NCBI GenBank assembly: GCA_022495995.1
Contig: JAFEMH010003609.1
Coordinates: forward strand, 62,001-126,000
Reading direction: 5' to 3'
DNA: 64,000 bases
Origin: Adenophora triphylla var. japonica
Taxonomy: Eukaryota; Streptophyta; Magnoliopsida; Asterales; Campanulaceae
This document shows, in pieces, positions 55,797 through 64,000 of the stretch; position 1 is the first letter of the stretch, and each line of letters opens with the position of its first letter. The position numbers and the translations under genes were made by a program. Under the pieces are notes generated by a model. It searched no databases, had not been told where the DNA came from, and saw only the letters and a list, made by a program, of their open reading frames with translations.

Positions 55797-58347
55797 ATGG
55801 ACTCGCTTGAGCACAGTAATCTTGCTTCTCAATCTCAGCTTGTTTCTTCATCATCAGATCATCATTTCCACCGCTCATCAGAAACCCTAGCTTCTTCTGA
55901 TGATCACAACTCATATCATCAAACCCTAAATTCTCACAAACGGAATGAATACGATGCTCCGGCTTCGAATGATCCAAATTCGTTTCAAAATCTGAACGTG
56001 GATTCGAATTCTCAACTTTCTTTACAAGTGATTTCGTCTAATCATCAAAATCACTCTTCAATTCAGCAAGCCTTAGGTTCTTCCGACGGCGAACCGAACG
56101 TGGAGAGATTGAAGCCAAAAAATGGGCATGGGCTGCAGGAGAGAATGTATTCTTGAGAACTTTGATTCAGAAGCCGCTTCTATCCGGGAGTGGTTTGACA
56201 AACACTCAGAGTGGGACGGACAAGGATTATTCTGGCGGTGAGGAGGAAACTACAAGCCTGCGAAGGCGTAGGAGCCGGTGGGATCCGCCCCCAACTGAGG
56301 ATGGTGCTAGTAGCGATGGTACTGTAACCGGGAAGAGGAAAAGGAAGACGCGATGGGAGGATGAACCGAAGCCGATGATTCAATTGCCTGATTTTATGAC
56401 AGGTCTTACTGCAGGTATCGATTTGGACCCTGAAATTCAAGCTTTGAATAATAGATTGCTTGAGATTAGTAGAAAGTTTCAATCTGGCTTGCCGTTAGAC
56501 GATAGACCTGAAGGTGCTAGATCGCCTTCGCCTGAACCCATATACGACAACATGGGAATTCGAATAAATACTAGGGAGTATCGAGCTAGGGAAAGACTAA
56601 ATAGAGAGAGACAAGAAATTATTTCACAAATTATAAAGAAGAATCCTGCTTTTAAGCCTCCAGCTGATTATCGTCCTCCAAAGCTTCACAAGAAGCTTTA
56701 CATTCCCAGTAAAGAATATCCCGGGTACAATTTTATTGGATTGATTATTGGGCCAAGGGGAACACGCAAAAGAGGATGGAAAGAGAAACAGGTGCGAAAA
56801 TTGTTATTCGTGGTAAAGGGTCTATGAAAGAAGGTAGGTTTCAGCAGAAAAAGGACTTGAAATATGATCCCTCGGAGAATGAGGAATTGCATGTGTTGGT
56901 GGAAGCTGAAACCCAGGAAGCACTTGATGCGGCTGCTGGAATGGTGGAGAAGCTCTTACAGCCTGTGGATGAAGTTCTTAATGAGCATAAAAGACAGCAG
57001 CTCAGGGAACTTGCTGCACTTAACGGAACCATAAAGGATGAAGAATATTGTAGGTTATGTGGCGAGGCTGGTCATAGACAGTTTGCGTGCCCGTCTCGCT
57101 TTTCAACTTTTAAGAGTGATGTTTTATGTAAAATATGTGGCGATGGTGGGCATCCAACTATAGATTGTCCTGTGAAAGGGACTGTTGGCAAGAAAATGGA
57201 TGATGAGTATCAAAACTTTTTGAAGGAGTTAGGGGGAACATTGCCTGAATCATCTACCAAGCAAAGTTCTACAACCCTGGCTCTAGGTCCAGGGAATTCA
57301 GGAAGCAATCCTCCTTGGGCCAATGGCGATAACAGCACGAGTGCTGGGAGTTCCACACAAGCTGGCTCAGGCTTAAATGCAATTAATGCCTTGAAGGAAT
57401 ATGATGAAACAAATTTGTACATTGGGTACTTGCCGTCCACTCTCGACGATGATGGACTGATCCAGTTGTTTTCATTTTTTGGTGAAATAGTGATGGCTAA
57501 AGTCATTAAGGATCGTGTTACTGGTGTGAGTAAATGTTACGGCTTTGTGAAGTATTCCGATGTTCAGCAGGCCAATAATGCTATTGTTAGCATGAATGGT
57601 TATCGTTTGGATGGAAAAAATTTAGCCGTCAGAGTTGCTGGTAAACCCCCTCAACCCACTGTGCCCCCTGGTCCTCCTGCTCCTCCTGCTCCTCCAATGC
57701 CCATGTATCCGGCTCCAAATCAGGTATCTGGGTCATATCCAGCCCAGCAACCTAGCCCTGGTGCCCTTATTAATGCACCTCCTACTGCCTTTGTTAGTGC
57801 CCCAGTTCCTTGGGGTCCACCCATACCTACTCCATATGCTGCATATCCACCTCCACCTCCTGTTTCAACCTTGTATGCTCCTGTGCCAGGTCAACCAGTG
57901 CCTCCTTATGGAGTACAATATCCTCCACCAGTGCCTACTGTTTCACTAGTTGATACTTCCCAGACAGTATCCTCAGCCGAAGCTCAGCAAAGTTATCCAC
58001 CTGAATTCCAGTCTCAAACTAGTACACCAGTTCAGTCTTTTCCGTCTTATGTCTATGGTAATTCTGTTAGTGCTTTTCCAGCAAGTGCTCAACCTGCATA
58101 TCCAGCACCTTCATTTGCATATACATCTTATTGTGGTGTACCTCCTCCCCCCCTTCCTCCGCCTGCTGCTGCTACTGCTACTGCTACTAGTACTACCTTG
58201 CCTCAGTCAACAGTAGACCATTCACAGATAATCGGAAATGTGCCCTGGGCTTCAAATCCTACTGTGCCTCCACCTGCATCCTCTGCTGAGACGACCTCCA
58301 ACAGTGCAGATACAGAGTATGAGAAGTTCATGGGAGAGATGAAATGA
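55797..58347 (+). CDS. SF1: Splicing factor 1 / branchpoint-binding protein, with two frameshifts
   Basis: SF1/BBP recognises the intron branch point through its KH domain and helps early spliceosome assembly in the nucleus. The plant form also has an RRM. Three overlapping frames form one protein: 55797 to about 56117 ([12 protein letters not shown]), 56118 to about 56761 ([11 protein letters not shown], the SPSPEP motif, then [17 protein letters not shown] of the KH domain), and 56763-58347. Then come [14 protein letters not shown], knuckles [14 protein letters not shown] (57048-57090) and [14 protein letters not shown] (57127-57168), an RRM ([21 protein letters not shown]) and a Pro-rich tail ending [15 protein letters not shown]. 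The first shift is near an A-run at 56117-56122; the second looks like one lost A after GPRG. All domains are otherwise intact, so this is either a recent pseudogene or two sequencing/assembly errors. Confidence 0.85.
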
Positions 58348-61300
58348 TTTGCTTACGTAGTTACTGTGTTCGGCTTGGAAGGTAAGCATATCTAATTCAG
58401 TAAATCTCTTCAGTTGTTTGATTATCATGGTGTTCTTGACTTTCGCATTGTTTGATTAGTTTACTAATGCAACATATATTGATTTTTATGGGCTATATAG
58501 CCCATACTACTCGAAGCAATTCTCCTTCGTCATATCTTAGGGAAACCTCTTTCTGCCTGTCAAGTTGCATTTTAGTAGGGAATGACATTCTTAGCATTAG
58601 CTGTTTAAATGTACTCTGGTCTTAAGATATGATAATGATAGTAACTAGATTGAAAGCACTATGGATCTGAGGTGAAAATGTAGAGTGGCTATGTTATGTG
58701 TTAAGAAGGAAGCATAAAGCGAGTGTCTTATCTTAATATTAATCTTCAAAGGCCTCAATAATGCATACACAAAATGTTATGATGCATTCTATATACTATG
58801 CTCAGATTTGTTAATATACAGGAGGAGAAATATGTAATTTTTTTGTTGTAAACCCCAAGAGTATTTAAAATTGGCTATCCTTCTTCTGTGAATCAATCAG
58901 AGCTGTATGATATGTTGTATCAAGCGTGGATGAAGTGCTTTACATGTTGGCTTTACTCCATACAACCATTATAGCACTTGTCTAGTCCTTTCTTGCGTTA
59001 TTTATTGAATGGTCGTGAAAGCATGTGTGATTTACGATGTTCTAGCGAAACTTTACCATATTGGTCTTGAATTGAATTTTACTTTACGAATCTTAAATAT
59101 TACTATCATTTAAACTTCTTATAAAATTCATTTATGTTGCATTATGCTTGGGATGTTGTTTACTTGTTTCCTTCTTGTGTATGCTTCTCTAAGCTTTAAT
59201 GTGCAGTGAATGGGCATCCTTCTACCTGCACGTAACTACCTATGTGGAAGCGTGCACTTCCATCCATTCTTCATTATTCCCAGTTCCCACAGTTCCAAAT
59301 TTTTATGTTCAACCAAAATCATGAACTTATGCCCTTTTAACATATTCATTTTTCTACATATACTATTATTATTATTTTTACATTGCGTTCTCATCTCTTC
59401 ATCTTTGTTATGGTATTGCAATACTTTGACAGGCATGATTTCTTGGAGCACTTGGCAACCTGATTTCTTACTCTTGGCATGAATTATTGTTGGAAGTTTG
59501 GGATTCACAACTTTAACTTGCTGTACTGTTATGACATTTGCAGAGAGTTCGCTTATAGTCAGTTCGTCGTGCAAGAGGCAGATGTATTGGTTCCAGACTT
59601 CATAATCCTTTTGGCTCTTTTGTAGGACTGCTTACTTTTGTATTTGTCTTTATTTCTGACCATACAGCATGTGATTTCATCTCTTCCCCCTTCCCCTCTT
59701 TTCCATGACAAATTTGCTGGAAGTTTTTTATTGCTTTATGACGGTTTATGTTGCTTTCTAATGCTTTCAATTTCTGAGCTACTAACTGCCTAATTTCTGA
59801 ACTCCCGATTCTATCTGCTTTTTGGTATAGCTGAACCTGTATTATTCTCTTGTTACCGGATCAGCTTCACATATGCTTTGTGAGTTGTGATCTCATGTCT
59901 ATTTGGGAGGCATCATCATCTTGAAGCAAGAAAGCATTTGGAGGATGCACATACTCATTTTGGGGCTATATTATTAAATATGTGCATTGAAGTTTCTCTT
60001 TCTTTTGCTGAACCACTTTAACTGATACCTTCTTCAAGTTCATGTGTTGCAGGTCAGGGGCCTTGTAAACATTGGTCTTCCAACATTGATGAAGGGTTTC
60101 ATGTTTATCTTTTCTGAATTTTCTAAAACCAAAAATACTTCTTCAAGAGTATTAGTTCTGAAAGATCACGATGAATAGATTTTTAGATTTTTGTTTTCAA
60201 AGTAACACTTTTGGTTACAGGAAGAAGGTATATGGAACATGCCAAAGTCATAAAAGGTAAAAGGCGGGTAAGCATGGAAGAAAGAAAAGAAGATAATTTT
60301 AACTGTGGGGTTGGTTTTATGCCTGTGTCCAAGGATATTTAGATGGAATTTTTCAAATGTGATCGCGTGTCTTAACTCCCGGATGTTCCGTACGTCCCTA
60401 GTTATAGACCATTCTGACTGTGCGTGGTGTTTAGGGAAGGAGTTTGAAATGACTGAAGTGGTCTTTTTGTTAATTTCATTGTACCATATGTCGTTGATGG
60501 TTCGGTGGGTGATAAAAGCTTCGACAAGGGACATATTTGGAGGCAGACAATAATAAATAGGAATAATTCCATGAGCCCCCCTCACCCCAAATCATTCTCC
60601 ATAAAAGCTGAGATCCAAAAGTCCACACTCAAATAGAGGCCCATATCAAAATCCCATAAAAATCCAAAACCTAGGTATAAGAGCAATTTTAGTTTATACC
60701 TTTGGGTATAGGAGCGGATTGCTTAATAAAATATGAGATTTTTTATTATTATTTTTAAGAAAAGGTGAAAAAAATTTGAAAAATAAATAAATGTATACCC
60801 AGGTTTAAGAGTAATTTTAGTCTTATACCTTTGGGTGTAAGAGCGATGAGCAGGGGTAATATGTAAGCGTGGTTTCTGTGGAATTTTGTATCTCGCCTCG
60901 GCTTTTATGGATTTGTTATGTCGCCCAGGAGTCTTAGAGTCCATGGCCCTAATAAATATCAACGTTCTGAAGTGGACAGGTTTGGGTTTTTTGATACTTA
61001 TTTGAGACGAAGGAAGTAAACCTGGAAGAAGTTTTGAGTTAAAGTGATATTCCTGTTACTACCATATTAAAACTGTCTCATATCTATTAAACTTCTCTGA
61101 AATTAATCAACGAAATAGCAATTGACATGTGAAGTTGTGAACTATGGCACTTGTGTCATATGAAGTCCCATAGAAATTTTACATATCATGATAATAGAAA
61201 TATACCTAATGTTTGTGTTTTTGTGATTAGGGAGGCTGAAGATGGAAATAGTTGTTGAAGTTTTGGTGGTAAAATTAATGGCGTTGTCAGAGGTGCCTGA

Positions 61301-61937
61301 ACTGCACCTATGGATGTTATGTTCTCTCGATCATATTCTTTTAGTTACTGAAACGAAGTAAATATAGCGTATTTATAGGTTAAGGCTTCGTTAGTACACT
61401 GAAAGTTCCTCTTTTTTTGTGTGTGTTATTAACCCTGCCTAGTGTTGTTATTTACATGCTCAAGCTAATGGGCAAAAAAGTATGCACCTGGTGAGGTGGT
61501 ATTCTTGTTTGTTTTTCCATGTAGGAATCCGCTTCGAGTATTTGATTGATTCTTTAGATTCCAAGGTAAAATCATCATCAATTTCTTGTGCATTGGTAAA
61601 ATAGAGCAAGTTTTAGACTTGTATATACGAGTTGTGATGACAGCACCAGTGCTCCACCCCCACCCTGTGAGTTGATGAATGATGGAGTAGGGTTTTAATC
61701 ATTCGGAATATCTATGCTCTTTAATGTGCTGGATATATTTCTTTTCAAGTCTGCATCGGATTGTTTATTGCCGCGCAGACCAGAGTGGGTGTTTTTTTTT
61801 TTTTTTCATGTGCTGAAGCTCTGGTTTCTGCGTTTTCTGCGTTTTCTGCCATGTTAGCAAGCATCCCTGCCTACTTTTGAACGTGGATGAAGTTACATCT
61901 GTGTGCTTTTGTTGTGTAAAATGTACATTTATCGGTA
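58348..61937 (+). other. SF1 3' region, no further gene recognised
   Basis: A good donor GGAAG-GTAAGCAT at 58381-58382 just after the SF1 stop suggests an intron in the 3' UTR. Possible acceptors are TGCAG near 59205, TTTGCAG near 59542 and TGTTGCAG near 60052. Short frames here (for example 59210-59482, 60305-60553) have no recognisable domain. A weak inverted pair (CCATAAAAGCTGAG near 60599 and CTCGGCTTTTATGG near 60897) and a repeated phrase (GTATAAGAGCAATTTTAGT) hint at an old repeat at 60590-60915. Confidence 0.4.
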
Positions 61938-62059
61938 CTCCCTCCGTTTCATAATAAGGTTCTGTGTTTTACTTTGCACTTTGCATGGGAATTAAGTGTG
62001 TTTTACTTTGTACGGGAATTAAGAAAACAGTAAATGTTGTGAGCATTAAAAGTGAAGTA
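61938..62059. mobile_element. Left half of a Stowaway MITE, cut by a Helitron-like 5' end
   Basis: CTCCCTCCGTTTCATAATAA after a TA is a Stowaway terminus. The interior is continuous until TCTATCTATATATAATAAC at 62060. The right terminus is not in the window. Confidence 0.6.
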
Positions 62060-62187
62060 TCTATCTATATATAATAACAAGATAGTGGTAATTTTTTTGC
62101 AAACGAGGGGTATTTTCGTCTTTTCACGCGGTGGCAAAATTGCAATAACTAAGTCCCAAAAGCGACGTGGCAATAAGTTATTGGTTG

Positions 62188-62218
<31 letters not shown>

Positions 62219-62454
62219 TGGACAAGTGTCGAATAGCGGAGGAGGGGTAATTTGGACTTTTCCTTGGCGCGTGTGACCCACGCGCCGACACACGCACGTT
62301 AAATCAGGTTTTTCCTTTTTTTTTTAATTAACTTTAACACGTGGCAAGCACCGATTGGCTGAATGGATTTCAAAAAAAAAATTATCCCATTTCTTTGAGC
62401 TCAATTATTATATATTAAATTAAAATTTTTTTAATTTTTTTTCACCAAAATTCG

Positions 62455-62760
62455 TAATTTTTTTTTTCTCTTTAAATAGATACTTCTTTCATTTGATTTG
62501 GACAAAAAAAAATTATCTTTTTTAAATATAAATTTGTTAATTATCTTTTCTTAATTTTCAATTTCTTTTTCGTGAAAATTAATTAAGTTTGAAGTAATTT
62601 TTTTAATTATAAATGATAATAAAAAAATCCTCTTCTTTAAAATAATTTTTTTTTACACCATAATTCATAATTATTTTTCTCTTTAAATAGAGACTTTTTC
62701 ATTTGATTTGGACAAAGAAAAAAAATACTCTTTTTTAAATATAAATTTATTTTTATTAAG
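62455..62760. repeat. Imperfect tandem duplication, period about 195 bp
   Basis: The phrases TTTTTCTCTTTAAATAGA and CATTTGATTTGGACAAA occur near 62463-62505 and again near 62675-62715 with small changes. Confidence 0.6.
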
Positions 62761-62810
62761 TGTGAACTATTTATTTTTCTTATAAATAATAATAATTATT
62801 TTTCTTATTA

Positions 62811-63541
62811 TTGATATGTAATGATGATAATACTGACCACTTTGATAAAGGAGAGAATTTATATATAATTTATATTTGTAAAATGTTTATTTCAAAATTT
62901 AGATTTATTTTACAAAATTAATACACAATAATAATAATCAATTTTTAAATTTATTTGTTAATTTTCGTTATCTATAAAATTTCCGATATTATTATGTATT
63001 ACTTTAATTTGTTTATGTGTATGTATGTCTAATAATTTAAAAAAAATATATATGAAGATGAATTAAAATAATTGATAGAGGAGAAAATTTATGGATTGGT
63101 CATATAGGGGATGATGAATTTAGATTTGGGTTTGTATTTAATTAATGGGTGAATCACTTATTAAAAGGTAAATGATTTTAAATATTGATATGTAATGATG
63201 ATAATACTGACCACTTTGATAAATGAGAGAATTTATATATAATTTATATTTGTAAAATGTTTATTTCAAAATTTAGATTTATTTTACAAAATTAATACAC
63301 AATAATAATAATCAATTTTTAAATTTATTTGTTAATTTTCGTTATCTATAAAATTCCCGATATTATTATGTATTACTTTAATTTGTTTATTTGTATGTAT
63401 GTCTAATAATTTAAAAAAAAAATATGAAGATGAATTAAAATAATTGATAGAGGAGAAAATTTATGGATTGATCATATAGGGGATGATGAATTTGGATTTA
63501 GATTTGTATTTAATTATTGGGTGAATCACTTATTCATTATT
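62811..63541. repeat. Tandem duplication, unit about 374 bp
   Basis: 62811-63184 and 63185 to about 63541 are nearly identical, with a few substitutions and small indels. Both start TTGATATGTAATGATGATAA and contain CCACTTTGATAAA and GGGTGAATCACTTATT. Non-coding and very AT-rich. Confidence 0.88.
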
Positions 63542-63821
63542 TAATGTCTCATAATTGTCTGTAATAAACATTTTAAAGTGTATGATACTTTATTTTTCAT
63601 TTCACGATATTTTTATTATTGTTTTCCTCTTATGTCATGCCTATTAATAAAAGTCAAGGTAGATATTTATCTTTTGTTGATTTTTTTTTTTCTAATAGAT
63701 ACTACGTATAAAGAATCTAAAATAAAGTAAAAGTGGTTGGGTATAGGACGATGAGTTGGGATGGTGTTGAATTTTTTTAAACAAAATCATTGTGTATTTA
63801 TAAAGTATATAGGGTTATTTA

Positions 63822-63826
<5 letters not shown>

Positions 63827-63892
<66 letters not shown>
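63827..63892. repeat. (AT)33 microsatellite
   Basis: Pure AT run near the window end, no gene around it. Confidence 0.92.
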
Positions 63893-63894
<2 letters not shown>

Positions 63895-64000
63895 GAAGTG
63901 TGATGAATGTGGACTTTGGTTTCTATTTAATAAGTGGGATTGTGTTTGGTTTTTTTTTTATTTTAGTTCGATATATCAAACAATTTATTTCAAAGGTAAA

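Larger units (their letters stand above)
62060..64000 (+). mobile_element. Helitron-like 5' end and AT-rich segment, continues past the window
   Basis: TCTATCTATATATAATAACA preceded by an A resembles the start of plant Helitrons, and the following AAGATAGTGGTAA...GGGGTATTTTCGTC layout fits. No GTGCATCGCAC hairpin occurs in the remaining 1.9 kb, so no 3' end is seen. The segment is very AT-rich with internal duplications and no gene. Confidence 0.4.

Noticed and set aside
60166..60585. Overlapping frames on both strands, 80-139 codons
   Set aside because: No recognisable domain, no conserved motif, and located in the SF1 3' region; not supported as a gene.

Overview
This window is nuclear DNA of a flowering plant, almost certainly a eudicot. 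The evidence is three genes with plant-type protein sequence, GT-AG introns, and plant-specific transposon families: Tat and Tekay Ty3/gypsy elements, a Tork/Tnt1-like Ty1/copia element, L1 and RTE LINEs, Stowaway and hAT MITEs, and Helitron-like ends. I cannot name the species. No tRNA, rRNA, CRISPR or bacterial-type operon structure is visible.

Left third (1-35127): this is a transposon graveyard. A Stowaway MITE nested in a Stowaway-like MITE (309-858) is followed by a decayed L1 LINE (about 1890-7487), which lies between the arms of a large inverted repeat (1201-1477 and 8303-8570). From 8767 to 35127 lies one Tat-lineage gypsy element that has been opened by later insertions. Its gag-protease part (9670-12533) and integrase part (24045-25244) are separated by a solo LTR of a Tekay-like family (12763-24044, TSD GATGA). 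That solo LTR is itself split by a full-length Tekay-like element (13107-21835, TSD ACTTG). Reverse transcriptase and most of RNase H are missing from the Tat element. Between its pol and its 3' LTR is an antisense, intron-containing gene relic (33608-25958), and a Copia element (28159-32772, TSD GACCC) has inserted into it.

Middle (35128-48071): the gene ATG3, an autophagy E2-like enzyme, has nine exons between 36044 and 46181 and encodes a predicted 314 residues. Its introns hold several MITEs, a solo-LTR candidate, and a three-layer stack in intron 2: a hAT MITE inside an RTE LINE inside a Stowaway MITE. Downstream is a cluster of (TA)n microsatellites, Stowaway MITEs and a long hairpin element flanked on both sides by (TA)n.

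Right part (48072-64000): a two-exon gene for a secreted PLAT-domain stress protein (49034-50845) is followed by two Helitron-like segments (51794-55550). The first carries a fragment of a cysteine-desulfhydrase-like gene and ACCGGT-rich minisatellites. The gene for splicing factor 1 (SF1/BBP, 55797-58347) comes next. It is intact in content but broken by two single-base frameshifts. The last 2 kb is very AT-rich, starts with a third Helitron-like 5' end, and contains a 374-bp tandem duplication.

The host genes do unrelated housekeeping jobs (autophagy, stress response, pre-mRNA splicing) and do not form a pathway. I see no wholly new biological system. The most distinctive signals are GC-rich palindrome clusters that recur in unrelated retrotransposons, the antisense retrotransposon gene with what looks like its own promoter, the (TA)n-flanked hairpin element, and the gene fragment inside the Helitron-like segment.
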